Origin: a bacterium
GTDB lineage: Bacteria; CSSED10-310; JAJRTK01
DNA: 46,785 nt
Direction: 5' to 3'
Assembly (NCBI GenBank): GCA_024278345.1
Contig: JAJRTK010000357.1
Coordinates: forward strand, 1 to 46,785
The translations under genes and the position numbers were made by a program. Under the pieces are notes generated by a model. It was given only the letters and a program-made list of their open reading frames with translations. It was not told the DNA's origin and searched no databases. Positions 1-8,458 of this stretch are shown here, piece after piece (the first letter of the stretch is position 1; each line of letters starts with the position of its first letter).

Positions 1-133
1 CCGGCGGAGGCTCCGCCTCCGGACCTCCGCTGGGAGCGCCGCTCCCAGACCCACGCCAGGGAGCCAGCTCCCTGGACCCACATCTTTGTGCGCTGCGCGC
101 TTTTTTCGGGTGGCCGGTACCATGACCGAGGCC
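1..133. mobile_element. Family A hairpin-rich MITE-like element (right part, cut by window edge)
   Basis: Matches 20298-20430 at about 130 of 133 positions. It carries a series of short hairpins (GGAGGCTCCGCCTCC, GGGAGCGCCGCTCCC, AGGGAGCCAGCTCCCT), the shared motif TTTGTGCGCTGCGCG, and the outward terminal repeat GGTACCATGACCGAGGCC ending at 133. The left end lies outside the window, so its target duplication (expected CACGATTC, 134-141) cannot be tested. No coding sequence is convincing in it. Confidence 0.8.
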
Positions 134-156
134 CACGATTCGACCAAATCGCGCTC

Positions 157-250
157 TTTTCTTTGGGTTGCATTCCGCTCGCATCGGCACGACCCACGCC
201 TGCGGCGCGAGTTCCCCCCGTCCGCCGCCACTCGCCCTTCATCGCCCACG
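157..250 (+). repeat. Family S intergenic repeat, copy a (long form)
   Basis: T-rich start, then GGGTTGCATTCCGCTCGCAT, a GC-rich hairpin region and GTCCGCCGCCACTCGCC with TCATCGCCC at the right end. It is nearly the same as 35166-35262, and the similarity runs on weakly to about 280. It lies just downstream of serB, which ends at 289. Seven further copies occur in the window. Confidence 0.7.
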
Positions 251-288
251 CAAAGATTACGCCCCAAAAGCCCACCACGACCTCTTGA

Positions 289-1503
289 CTACGTGAAAAC
301 GGGTCCTTCTTTCAGGCTCTTTTCGAGCTCCCTGACCTCGTGGCCTCGGATACCCAGCAAGTGGAGGATGCTCAGCAGGCTTCTCTGGTTGATCGATGTC
401 CGCGCCACGCGCCGAACCGAGGGTTTGGCATTGAAGGCAATCCCCAGCCCCGCAAGGCGAAGCATGGGCAGGTCGTTGGCGCCATCGCCAATGGCGATCA
501 CCTGGTCCAAGCCCACACCTTCTTGCTGGGCCAGGGACTCCAGAAGGTCAGCTTTCCGTTGAGCATCCACAATCGGGCCGTCGATCTGGCCAGTAAGCTT
601 TCCGTCGCGAACCTCGAGGCGGTTCGCGAAACAGTAGTCCAGATCCAGATGCCGTGCGATGGGTTCGACAACTCGATAGAACCCACCGCTGATCACAGCG
701 AGTCGGAATCCGAGTTTTTTTAGCACTCTGCAAAAGCGTCTGGCACCATCATTGAGCTCTAGCCGATTCAAAACGTCGGCCATCACAGAGATCGGTGCTC
801 CCTCCAACAGCGCAACGCGAGCCCGAAGCGACTTTTTGAAGTCGATTTCTCCGGCCATGGCTTTTGCCGTCAGCTCCGAAACCTCTTCCGCGACCCCGTG
901 CAGGCGGGCAAGCTCGTCGATGATCTCCTGGCGGATCAACGTGGAATCCATATCCATGACCACGAGGCGTTTGGCGCGGCGAAGAAGTCCCTCCGCCTGG
1001 AGGGCCACATCCACTCCCAGCCGGTTGGCCAAGGTCACGAGCTCATCACCGACACTTTCGGCCGATTGAGGCGACGGGGCGCTCAAGATGAGCTCCAGGC
1101 AGTTCACCGGGCTCTCGCTCAAACTGGTGATGCGATCGATGTTCCAGCCGCGGCTGGCCAAGAGGGAACTGACCTCGGAAAGCGAAGCCGGTGTCAGTAC
1201 TTCGGACAATAATGTCAAGGCGTAGCGAAGGCCAGGGTGGGACATTGCGGCCTGCTGCGTCGGGAACACCTGGAAATCCAGGTGAATCCCCAGCTCATGA
1301 GCCGTGAAAAGCAGATCTTTCAACACAGGTTTGGTATCGTCGGGAAGCTGGAACAAGAAACTGAGGCTCAGCGCCGATCCCACGACAACCTGTTCCACAT
1401 CCAACATGGTCGCTCCGGCACGAGCAAGGACAGCGGTGATTTCTGCCGTGATCCCCGGACTATCCTTGCCTGTCACGGTAATCAGAATCGGTTTTCCGTT
1501 CAT
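289..1503 (-). CDS. serB: Phosphoserine phosphatase SerB with N-terminal ACT domains
   Basis: Hydrolyses O-phosphoserine to serine, the last step of serine synthesis, in the cytoplasm. The 404-residue protein has two ACT-type regulatory regions (about residues 5-80 and 92-170), then a HAD phosphatase domain. HAD motif I is DMDST (D184 nucleophile, D186), motif II is the SGGF segment, and motif III/IV is GDGANDLPML near residue 340. This ACT-ACT-HAD layout is that of the long SerB type known from mycobacteria and many deltaproteobacteria; the short type has about 225 residues. AGGAAG lies 5 nt before the ATG. The gene stands alone, with repeats on its 3' side and the transglycosylase divergent on its 5' side. 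Confidence 0.95.
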   Translation of the reverse strand: MNGKPILITVTGKDSPGITAEITAVLARAGATMLDVEQVVVGSALSLSFLFQLPDDTKPVLKDLLFTAHELGIHLDFQVFPTQQAAMSHPGLRYALTLLSEVLTPASLSEVSSLLASRGWNIDRITSLSESPVNCLELILSAPSPQSAESVGDELVTLANRLGVDVALQAEGLLRRAKRLVVMDMDSTLIRQEIIDELARLHGVAEEVSELTAKAMAGEIDFKKSLRARVALLEGAPISVMADVLNRLELNDGARRFCRVLKKLGFRLAVISGGFYRVVEPIARHLDLDYCFANRLEVRDGKLTGQIDGPIVDAQRKADLLESLAQQEGVGLDQVIAIGDGANDLPMLRLAGLGIAFNAKPSVRRVARTSINQRSLLSILHLLGIRGHEVRELEKSLKEGPVFT

Positions 1504-1759
1504 TGAATCTTCCTATGTTTGCCTTCCCTTGGAGAACCCGTCGCGCCCGAGCCTAGTATACCTAGATCGAGTGGTGGAAAAGGAGCAAATCCCGTCTTTT
1601 TGATGACGCTTCATGGGAGCTCATCCGGATGAGGCACGAAGCCACTCGAGACCGTGAGTTGCAACTTCTTGGGAAGTCATCGAGACTAAGAGTCCACATC
1701 CGGTTGCATCCCGCGACAGAACCCACTGGTTTCCATCCGTGACGGAGATTACGCCCCCA

Positions 1760-3895
1760 ATGCCCCGACAGATTTTCCAGGTGGCGGTCTGCGCCTCCTG
1801 CTGGGCCGCACTCCTTTATTTCGGCCCACCGCAGGCCACCGGTGCTTCCCCAGCCAACCACTCTCATGACGCAAGGCAACTGGCGGAGGCCATGAAAAAA
1901 CTCGATTCAGGGGAACCGAAAGCAGCTCTGGAGATAATTGGCAAGATCAAGAACGACGCCTTCGCCTGCGAGGCCCGATTCGTCGAGGCGAAATGCTACG
2001 GTTCCCTGGGTCGGTCGGTCCTGGCCTTGGGCGTTCTCGAACCTGTCAAAACACTCCGGTGCCCAACCCCCATCAGGATAGCGACTCTGGAACTTGCCGT
2101 GAGCCTTGCCCGCAGGACCAAGCCACCGAAGCGGCTCGCACTGCTTCTGGAGGAGTGGCTTCAACTCAAGAGCGGCCAATACGACAAGGCTGTCCGCCGC
2201 GCCAGCGAGGGAGTGACTTCCCTTTTCATCCAGAAAGTTCTTCGGGAAGATGGCGAGAAACTCGCGAAAGGACTGAAGGAGATTCTCTCTATCGAGGGCA
2301 CGGGAAAGAAAAGGGCCGAAGAAATTAGGGAGATCCTCTACCTAAGATATCCTCAGACCGAGCCCGGGCGAACCCTTGACCCAAGAAAACTGAAAAAACC
2401 AACAACGGATCGCCAGCTTTACGTCCGAGCTAGGATTCTGGCGGCAATCGGCAACCTTGATGGCGCGACTCGCGCTTTTCAATCTTTGGGCAACAGGGCC
2501 ACTGACAAGGAGGTATGGCAAGAATCCCTTCTCCAGGTGGGCAAGATTATGGAGCGCCGGCGACAGGGGGCGGCGTCCAAGGCGGCTTTGACGACCATTC
2601 TCAAACGGGTGCAGCCCGGAAGTTCCACCGCTGACAAAGCCCGCTATTTACTTTCCCGAACCTACTACAGGCGCATATCTTCGAAGCGCCATTTGGCGCT
2701 GCCGTTGCTAGAGAAACTTGAGGGCAAAGGCGTGGAGCGCCGTCTTCGAGGCGATGCCATGCGTTTTCGGATCGGCATCCTTCTGGAAACCCGTCGTGTA
2801 GAAGAGGCGATAGGACTCCTTCAAGCGGAAGGGGACAACGCGGAGAGTCTTATTCGAACATGGGCCCTGGAAAAGCTCGGATGGCGACAGTACCGAGCTC
2901 GGAATTGGAAGGGTGCCCTGATTACTTACCGAAAACTGCTATCGGCGGCCCGTTCTGACTCCGAAAAAGTTACCGCGATGTTCTGGGCTGGGCGTTCCAT
3001 GGAGAAGCTCAAGCGGAAGAGTGAGGCAATGCGTTTCCTTGCCGCGGCAGCCGCGACTTACCCATTCCATTATTACGGAGCGCTGGCCAAGGCCAGGCTC
3101 CCACCAAAAATGAAGCTGCCGGCCCCGGACGGGCCAAAGCCACGGATCCTTGGCAAATACTCAAGAGAAGAAATCCCCGAATCGAGTGCCAAGAAGCTGA
3201 AAGCACTCCGGCAACAAAATCTTTACCAGTTTGCGGCGTGGGAGCTCCTCGACGTTCTAGAACGGTCTCCCAAAAATCTTGCCGCTCTTTACGAGCTTGC
3301 CAGAATCCGCGCTTTGGAGGGGGAATACGAGAAGAGTCTCTACCGTGCCAACACCGGTTTTGGATCTTTGCGTTATCGGGGCCCCGCGCAGGTTCCCGCC
3401 GCAATCCTACGCCTCCTTTACCCGCTCCCCTACGCGGGGGAACTGAGACGTCTGGCAGCGGAAGCTGGAGTCGATGCACCGCTTGCCGCAGCCTTGATCC
3501 ACCAGGAAAGTGGTTTCTTTGCTCAGGTCGTCTCCGCATCCGGGGCGGTTGGCCTCATGCAATTGATGCCAAAAACGGCTGCGGCGGCTGCAAGGGAGCT
3601 CGGCTATAAATTAGACAAAAACTCACTTTTCGATCCGGTCGTCAACCTTCGGTTGGGGCTCCATGAACTCGCCCGCTCGTTGCGCGCCTTCGGAGGCCAG
3701 GTTGTCCCGGCTATTGCCGGCTACAACGCGGGACCGACAAAAGCGAGGCAGTGGTGGCGAACAATCCCCCACCGCGATATGGATCTATTCATTGAAAGAG
3801 TCCCGTATTCTGAAACTCGGAGCTACATAAAGAAGATCCTTGGCAAAATTGAAGCTTATAAAATGCTTTATCCTACTCTGTCACAACCCCCGTGA
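1760..3895 (+). CDS. Soluble lytic murein transglycosylase (SLT domain), exported
   Basis: Cleaves the MurNAc-GlcNAc bond of peptidoglycan with formation of 1,6-anhydro-MurNAc in the periplasm. The 711-residue protein starts with a signal peptide, followed by about 500 residues of helical superhelix (TPR/Slt70 U-domain-like). The C-terminal SLT domain (about residues 565-690) has the catalytic glutamate in HQESGF (E583), followed by SASGAVGLMQLMP and AGYNAGP, the standard family-1 motifs. Length and layout fit the Slt70 type. I prefer the ATG at 1760 to a GTG at 1739 because GGAG lies 11 nt before it and the signal peptide then starts cleanly. The 3' end overlaps the next gene by 56 nt if that gene starts at 3840. 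Confidence 0.93.
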   Translation: MPRQIFQVAVCASCWAALLYFGPPQATGASPANHSHDARQLAEAMKKLDSGEPKAALEIIGKIKNDAFACEARFVEAKCYGSLGRSVLALGVLEPVKTLRCPTPIRIATLELAVSLARRTKPPKRLALLLEEWLQLKSGQYDKAVRRASEGVTSLFIQKVLREDGEKLAKGLKEILSIEGTGKKRAEEIREILYLRYPQTEPGRTLDPRKLKKPTTDRQLYVRARILAAIGNLDGATRAFQSLGNRATDKEVWQESLLQVGKIMERRRQGAASKAALTTILKRVQPGSSTADKARYLLSRTYYRRISSKRHLALPLLEKLEGKGVERRLRGDAMRFRIGILLETRRVEEAIGLLQAEGDNAESLIRTWALEKLGWRQYRARNWKGALITYRKLLSAARSDSEKVTAMFWAGRSMEKLKRKSEAMRFLAAAAATYPFHYYGALAKARLPPKMKLPAPDGPKPRILGKYSREEIPESSAKKLKALRQQNLYQFAAWELLDVLERSPKNLAALYELARIRALEGEYEKSLYRANTGFGSLRYRGPAQVPAAILRLLYPLPYAGELRRLAAEAGVDAPLAAALIHQESGFFAQVVSASGAVGLMQLMPKTAAAAARELGYKLDKNSLFDPVVNLRLGLHELARSLRAFGGQVVPAIAGYNAGPTKARQWWRTIPHRDMDLFIERVPYSETRSYIKKILGKIEAYKMLYPTLSQPP

Positions 3896-5933
3896 ACAGC
3901 GGGCAACGACCTACTGGCCAGCGGTTCGCGGCGGCGGGAGCCTTGGCTGGCGAGTCTTGTGGGCGAGCCTCCTCCTCGTGGTCATCCTGCCCGGCGGCGG
4001 GCTGGCGGCGACGTTTCCCCTTCGTTGCCGGGTCGATGGCTATCTTCTCGAGCTCAGCAATCCAGTGATTACGGGCTTCGACGGCGATTTTGTGAGGGTC
4101 CGGCTCCAGGGAAAACTGATCTCCAAAGGGAGACCGCGCTCGGGCCACCTGGAGCTCCGAGGACTCGCTCGGTCTCGCTCCGGAGAAGGCAAGGCCGAAC
4201 TACTGAGTATCAAGGTTACGGGTTTTCAGATTTCCGGGGCTTCTAAGCCTTTGTTGGACAAGCTGTTCCAGGCGGCCGAGCAGCAGCTCAGGCGTGGCCT
4301 GATCCTCGATCGCGCAGCTCTTCTCGGCCCCAAAAGCAGACTCATGGGCCAAGTGCCGATACGAGCTGATGGTCTTATGAACATCTGGCCTCGCATCTTG
4401 GTGAGCACTGGTCCCGCGATTCTCATCCGAGTCGATGGCGATCCTATCATGTCTCCGATTCCGGGGACTGAGTTGCAGTTCGTTGCAAATACAGACTGGG
4501 ACATCTTTTTTCACACGACGGTCTATCGATATTTCCTGCGGATTTCGCGAACGTGGTATGAATCGTTCTCTCTCGTTGGACCGTGGACAGAACGGCGCAC
4601 CCCACTACCTCGGGGGTTTGACGCCATTCCCAAGGAGCACCCGAGATCACACGTGCGCCGCTTCCTGAACTCCAGACCCATGCGTGCCGACGAACGACCC
4701 TATGTCTATGTGGCGACGGAGCCAGCGACTCTCATCCTCATCCAGGGTGAGCCACGGCTTCAGGCAATTCCTGGCACTCGGTTTTCATGGGTCACCAATA
4801 CGCAAGCGGATCTTTTCGTCGCACGAGACGGCATCCTCTTGCTGAACGAGGGAAGATGGTTCGCGGCTCGTACCCTGGAAGGGCCATGGGTGGGTCGGGG
4901 ATCCCTGGGCCCAGCCGAGCTGGCAGGCCTTGGGGCCAACCATCCAAAGGGGCACGTCCGGACCCATCTACCCGAAACAAAAGAGCACGAAGAGGCACTC
5001 CGGGATGCAGAGTCCGTTGTCATTTTATCAATGGATCGGCAACACACGTTCACTCTTGCCTTTCCCGAGGCTCCAGAAAAAGTTGCCATCACGCGAAATC
5101 TATCCTATTTGAGAAACGCGCCCCAGGATATTCTAGCTTTCAAGGATAGGTATTACTGCATCCGGGATGGGGCCTGGTTCGTCGCGACCTCACCGAAAGG
5201 ACCGTGGGTCGTCTCCCGGGCCATCCCCGAGGAGATCGCACGCTTGCCGGCGAGTTGTCCAGTCTATCACGTGCGCTTTTGTGCCATCCTGAATTACACG
5301 CCCACGACGGTGACGTTCGCCTATAGCCCGGGCTATGAAGGGCGCTTTTTCGATGGAAGCGGGATAGTCTATGGAACCGGATTTAGCTATCCTGGTAAGA
5401 TGTTAGGCGCGGTTTATTATGGATTTCCCTCACTTTTCGAGCGTAACCGGCGCTACGACCCACGCACGGATTCCTTTGTAGAAACTGCGGGGTTGTTTGG
5501 CCCCTTTGACGCTCTCTCGATGGTGATGCCGCACTTGCCCCCCCTTGACAGAAACGCCATCTGGCCCAAGTGGGGCAGGGTGGGCTTTGGACCGTGGCAG
5601 CGCCGACTCCAAGTTCCCATGCCGCGGCCGGCGGCCTTCGGGTCTGCTTGTGTAGAGTTCTCGGCGCGGCCTTCGACATCGGCAAAACGGAAGCCAGGAT
5701 GGACTGCATCGGTGGCAGTGGAGCGAGTTCCAGAGCTCTTCATTGGCATGGATGGTCAAATATACAAGCGCCAGCCACCAGAAAAGGGGTGGTGGATTCG
5801 TGGCGGCGGCAACCATGAATGGGCCGCTTTGGAGGGCGTTCCACGGGACGTGGAGCTTCAATCGATGCTGACGCTGCGTTTGCAGTCTGGCACCGCCAAA
5901 GAAGGTCCCGACGAGGAGACACCTGGACAGTGA
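3840..5933 (+). CDS. Exported protein with three GPW repeats (carbohydrate-binding family V/XII-like)
   Basis: A 697-residue protein with a hydrophobic export segment near residues 38-57. After a beta-rich region come three related units of about 100 residues. Each has an IPGT/VTNT-type strand, a conserved GPW motif (SLVGPW, TLEGPW, SPKGPW) and a closing HPxxHVR-like stretch. After the third unit the chain turns Gly/Tyr-rich (VTFAYSPGYEGRFF, IVYGTGFSYPG). The same order is seen in proteins often annotated 'carbohydrate-binding family V/XII', whose function is not established. The first ATG is inside the transglycosylase gene; a TTG at 3957 directly before the hydrophobic segment is an alternative start. 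Co-transcription with the transglycosylase suggests an envelope role, which is inference. Confidence 0.75.
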   Translation: MAKLKLIKCFILLCHNPREQRATTYWPAVRGGGSLGWRVLWASLLLVVILPGGGLAATFPLRCRVDGYLLELSNPVITGFDGDFVRVRLQGKLISKGRPRSGHLELRGLARSRSGEGKAELLSIKVTGFQISGASKPLLDKLFQAAEQQLRRGLILDRAALLGPKSRLMGQVPIRADGLMNIWPRILVSTGPAILIRVDGDPIMSPIPGTELQFVANTDWDIFFHTTVYRYFLRISRTWYESFSLVGPWTERRTPLPRGFDAIPKEHPRSHVRRFLNSRPMRADERPYVYVATEPATLILIQGEPRLQAIPGTRFSWVTNTQADLFVARDGILLLNEGRWFAARTLEGPWVGRGSLGPAELAGLGANHPKGHVRTHLPETKEHEEALRDAESVVILSMDRQHTFTLAFPEAPEKVAITRNLSYLRNAPQDILAFKDRYYCIRDGAWFVATSPKGPWVVSRAIPEEIARLPASCPVYHVRFCAILNYTPTTVTFAYSPGYEGRFFDGSGIVYGTGFSYPGKMLGAVYYGFPSLFERNRRYDPRTDSFVETAGLFGPFDALSMVMPHLPPLDRNAIWPKWGRVGFGPWQRRLQVPMPRPAAFGSACVEFSARPSTSAKRKPGWTASVAVERVPELFIGMDGQIYKRQPPEKGWWIRGGGNHEWAALEGVPRDVELQSMLTLRLQSGTAKEGPDEETPGQ

Positions 5934-6141
5934 ACTGGATGACACAATGTGACACACTCGCAGAGCGTGCCCCTCATGGTCACTATTCACGGCCTAACAG
6001 ATTGTTAACTTAACATTTTCCGGATGCGTCACACACTCATTTCCGGCGGAAAACAACATGACACGTGTGAACTTTTCTTCATCACCCGGAATCTCCCCAT
6101 AAATCTACAGTTTGTTTTGATTGAGCTATTTGCGGGAAGTT

Positions 6142-6164
6142 CTGAATCGCGATTCAGTTTTTTT
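6142..6164. promoter_or_regulatory. Perfect 16-bp palindrome followed by T7
   Basis: CTGAATCGCGATTCAG (6142-6157) is a perfect palindrome, followed directly by seven T. It lies just upstream of the proposed sigma-54 promoter of the pilin gene and about 210 nt after the preceding gene. It could be an operator for a dimeric regulator or the end of a terminator; with no loop, an operator is somewhat likelier. Confidence 0.45.
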
Positions 6165-6170
6165 CAGAGT

Positions 6171-6186
6171 CGGCATGGCATTTGCT
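6171..6186 (+). promoter_or_regulatory. Probable sigma-54 (RpoN) promoter of the Flp pilin cluster
   Basis: CGGCATGGCATTTGCT has the invariant GG (6172-6173) and GC (6184-6185) exactly ten bases apart. GGCA and TTGC match the -24 and -12 consensus, with two mismatches around GG. Transcription would begin near 6197, which places the ATG at 6230 about 33 nt into the message and argues against the upstream TTG and ATG codons. Confidence 0.5.
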
Positions 6187-6229
6187 AGAAAAGAAGGGCA
6201 GAATGGGTCGCGTTAAAAGTGGGGTTTGT

Positions 6230-6418
6230 ATGGCTCGGATGGTCCAAAGATGGTTTGAGTTGCTGGAGGATGAAGGGGGCCAAAGCAGCCTTGAGTACGC
6301 GATGTTGCTGATGGCGTCGGCGGTTGTCGGGTTTCTTCTATTGATGGCCATGGGGCAAGTGGTCAATGGTCTTTATGGAGGAGCGGAAACGGAGATCGCC
6401 AAACCGAGCCACCACTGA
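6230..6418 (+). CDS. flp: Flp/Tad-type prepilin (major pilin candidate)
   Basis: A short type IVb prepilin: a hydrophilic leader ending in glycine, the processing site DEGG/QSSLEYAML with Glu at +5 and Tyr at +6, then one long hydrophobic helix. This is the Flp pilin signature: the leader is removed by a TadV/CpaA-type peptidase and the helix packs in the pilus core. The frame is open upstream to a TTG at 6182 and an ATG at 6203, the latter with a good GAAGGG before it. I chose 6230 because of the sigma-54 promoter; 6203 is a real alternative. About 62 residues, normal for the family. It heads a cluster of Tad genes. Confidence 0.85.
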   Translation: MARMVQRWFELLEDEGGQSSLEYAMLLMASAVVGFLLLMAMGQVVNGLYGGAETEIAKPSHH

Positions 6419-6474
6419 TGTCAAGAAAGAGTGACGCGGCAGAGCTTGATCTTTGATGATAAACTGCGGAATAA

Positions 6475-6510
6475 TGTGGGAAGCACGGGTTTCCGCACAA
6501 TTGGATTTTT
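6475..6510 (+). terminator. Imperfect stem-loop with T-run between the two pilin genes
   Basis: TGTGGGAA and TTTCCGCACA pair around a short loop, followed 8 nt later by a run of five T. It may attenuate read-through from the first pilin gene to the second. The stem has mismatches. Confidence 0.3.
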
Positions 6511-6521
6511 AGGAGGCTATG

Positions 6522-6710
6522 ATGTTGGAGAAAGTTCGCAATTTGGTGCAGGATGAATCAGGGCAGACGACCATTGAGTGGATCGTGTTGTCGATCATGA
6601 TTGCTCTTGGTCTCGTGGTGATCGGTCTTGCGATTCAGAATGGTGTAGTTTCGATCATCGATGCTCTCGTGGAGAAGATTATCGGAATCATCGGCTCGAT
6701 CTCCATCTAA
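6522..6710 (+). CDS. Second Flp-type prepilin or pilin-like protein
   Basis: A protein of about 62 residues with the same design as the first pilin: basic leader, processing site ESG/QTTIEWIVL with Glu at +5 but Trp instead of Tyr at +6, then a hydrophobic helix rich in Ile. Two ATG codons follow each other. AGGAGG at 6511-6516 is only 2 nt from the first (6519) and 5 nt from the second (6522), so 6522 is taken as the start. The changed +6 residue and divergent tail suggest a minor pilin or a paralogue. A strong terminator follows at 6757. Confidence 0.83.
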   Translation: MLEKVRNLVQDESGQTTIEWIVLSIMIALGLVVIGLAIQNGVVSIIDALVEKIIGIIGSISI

Positions 6711-6756
6711 CCCGGATGGGCTGAATCGCATCATCCGCTGATTGGGGTGTGCGTTT

Positions 6757-6804
6757 GAAGGCACGGTTCTGCGGTAAGTCCGCCGGGATCGTGCCTTCGG
6801 TTTT
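6757..6804 (+). terminator. Intrinsic terminator after the pilin genes
   Basis: GAAGGCACG (6757-6765) and CGTGCCTTC (6790-6798) form a perfect 9-bp stem. A second internal pairing is GCGG/CCGC, and GGTTTT follows. It would separate high-level pilin transcription from the tadE/tadG genes. Confidence 0.6.
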
Positions 6805-6829
6805 GCAGGTCGGTGGTGGCAGGTCTCCG

Positions 6830-6879
6830 CGACAAGTGGGGGGTTGGCTTGGTGCAAGGGGGCCAACTGGCACTTGTCG
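6830..6879. other. Large two-part stem-loop upstream of the TadE-like gene
   Basis: CGACAAGTG (6830-6838) pairs with CACTTGTCG (6871-6879). Inside, GTTGGC (6843-6848) pairs with GCCAAC (6862-6867). There is no T-run. It may be an RNA structure in the leader of the gene starting at 6910; its function is unknown. Confidence 0.45.
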
Positions 6880-6909
6880 GTTTGACATGATCGTGGCTAG
6901 AGTAGGCAG

Positions 6910-7407
6910 ATGAAAGAATTTCAAAGACAGGGTGGAAAGACGACGTTGAGGGGATTATTCCGAAGCGTGTTGCACCAGCGCCGCCAAAGGAGGACGAAGG
7001 CTGGTCACCGCTGGGTGGAAGCTGGAGCAACGACTATTGATTTTGTCTTCGCTCTTTTTTGGACGTTTGTCGTTCTGTTCGCTTTCGTACAGATCGCGTT
7101 GGTAGGCTATACGTGGCAAGTCACGGGGTACGCGGCCTACGCCTCGGCACGGGCTCGAATCGTTGGGAAGCTTTTCAACGGTGATTACAAGGATGTCGCG
7201 GAGAATGTCATGGAGCGCTCTCTGCCCGACAACTGGGGAAAGACCTGGATCGTGCAGGAGATTCCAATTTTTGGGGTCCAGATCTTCTACGGCAAAAAAA
7301 TCCTTGGGATCCCCGTTCCCGTGTGGGGTAAGTCCCCAGTCCCCTATTCAAAGCTCAACCCCTTCGATCCGGCAAAGCGGGTCTGGAGTATCGGAGACAA
7401 CAACTGA
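6910..7407 (+). CDS. TadE-like minor pseudopilin
   Basis: A 165-residue protein with a basic N-terminal region of about 36 residues, then EAGATTIDFVFALFW. This is the TadE/TadF-type processing region, followed by a single long hydrophobic helix and YAAYASARAR, which recalls the AARAAA block of TadE proteins. The C-terminal 90 residues are hydrophilic. TadE proteins are processed pseudopilins needed for Flp pilus assembly. The TGA stop shares one base with the ATG of the next gene (TGATG), so the two are probably translationally coupled. The ribosome binding site is weak. Confidence 0.75.
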   Translation: MKEFQRQGGKTTLRGLFRSVLHQRRQRRTKAGHRWVEAGATTIDFVFALFWTFVVLFAFVQIALVGYTWQVTGYAAYASARARIVGKLFNGDYKDVAENVMERSLPDNWGKTWIVQEIPIFGVQIFYGKKILGIPVPVWGKSPVPYSKLNPFDPAKRVWSIGDNN

Positions 7408-8378
7408 TGGACGGATACAAACCCGAGGGGTTCGATGTTTCCCATCGTCTGCGCGACGAGAGCGGGCAGGCGATCATGCTCCTGCTTCTTGTTGCGATTT
7501 GCATGTTGCTGTTTGTCTCCCTGATGTACCATACCGGTGCCATCATCCTCGTCAAGATGAAAATGCAGAATACCGCCGATGTGTCGGCGATGACGGGAGC
7601 AGTGGTTCAGGCGCGGGGAATGCAGGCCATCGCCCGTCTTAACAAAGAGATCGTGGGTGTTGCTATCGAAGCGAATGAGGACACCTTCGAAGATCATTCT
7701 CCCTTCCCAAGCGACAGCTCGGCCCGGGCGTACATCCAGACAAACTACCTGACACGGATCGAACAGCTTGTCCGTGCGATTGGCCAACTCCAGCGGGACG
7801 TGCCTTTGGATGCCGAAGCGAAGGCGCGAGAAGTCGCGATAAAAAATCTGGGCTCCGCCGCTGTCCAGGTTTTTTGGCGGGCCCCCAGGTTCCCCGGTAA
7901 TAAGCTCGTGGACCTCAAGAGCCGAAAACGGACGAAGTTCCACTATGTCCGGGAAAGTCCGACGGATCTTTTCAAGATGCACAGGAAATACGAAGCTCCG
8001 ACCTACTACTCAGGAAAGACTGACAAAGTGACATACACTGCGGTGGAGATCCGCGTGCGAGGGCTACTACTGGGCGACGAGCTCTTCACTAGTGGCATCA
8101 CCGAAATGCGAACCTACGCAGCGGCAAAGCCGTTCGGCGGAAAAATTGGTGGCTGCGAGTCAAAGATTTTTCCCACGAAGATCCTTTGGCGAATGGACCT
8201 TCTTCCGTGGCAAGATCCAACAGCGCGCCTTTGGCTATCCAAGTGGGGCCTCATCTGTCAGGGCCTCAACGGTTTCCATAATCCACTTGACTACGATGCT
8301 TGGCTCGTGCGGATTGGCGACAAAAAGCTCAATCCGGCACCAGTCCAGATACCCGACTATTCGAAGTTCCTGCATTAG
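7407..8378 (+). CDS. TadG-like pilus assembly protein
   Basis: A 323-residue protein. The N-terminus RDESGQAIMLLLLVAICM resembles prepilin-like membrane anchors, and the following KMKMQNTADVSAMTGA is the typical QNxADAAALAGA block of TadG-type proteins ('putative Flp pilus-assembly TadE/G-like'). The rest should face the periplasm; no von Willebrand A motif is visible, so it is a short TadG-like form. It is coupled to the preceding TadE-like gene and followed by a second TadE-like gene. Confidence 0.75.
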   Translation: MDGYKPEGFDVSHRLRDESGQAIMLLLLVAICMLLFVSLMYHTGAIILVKMKMQNTADVSAMTGAVVQARGMQAIARLNKEIVGVAIEANEDTFEDHSPFPSDSSARAYIQTNYLTRIEQLVRAIGQLQRDVPLDAEAKAREVAIKNLGSAAVQVFWRAPRFPGNKLVDLKSRKRTKFHYVRESPTDLFKMHRKYEAPTYYSGKTDKVTYTAVEIRVRGLLLGDELFTSGITEMRTYAAAKPFGGKIGGCESKIFPTKILWRMDLLPWQDPTARLWLSKWGLICQGLNGFHNPLDYDAWLVRIGDKKLNPAPVQIPDYSKFLH

Positions 8379-8458
8379 ATTCGGCGACACTCTCCAGAGT
8401 GCGCCGCGGACTGTAGGGATTCTCGGCAACCAGGCCAACGACGTTTAGGAATCAGAAA

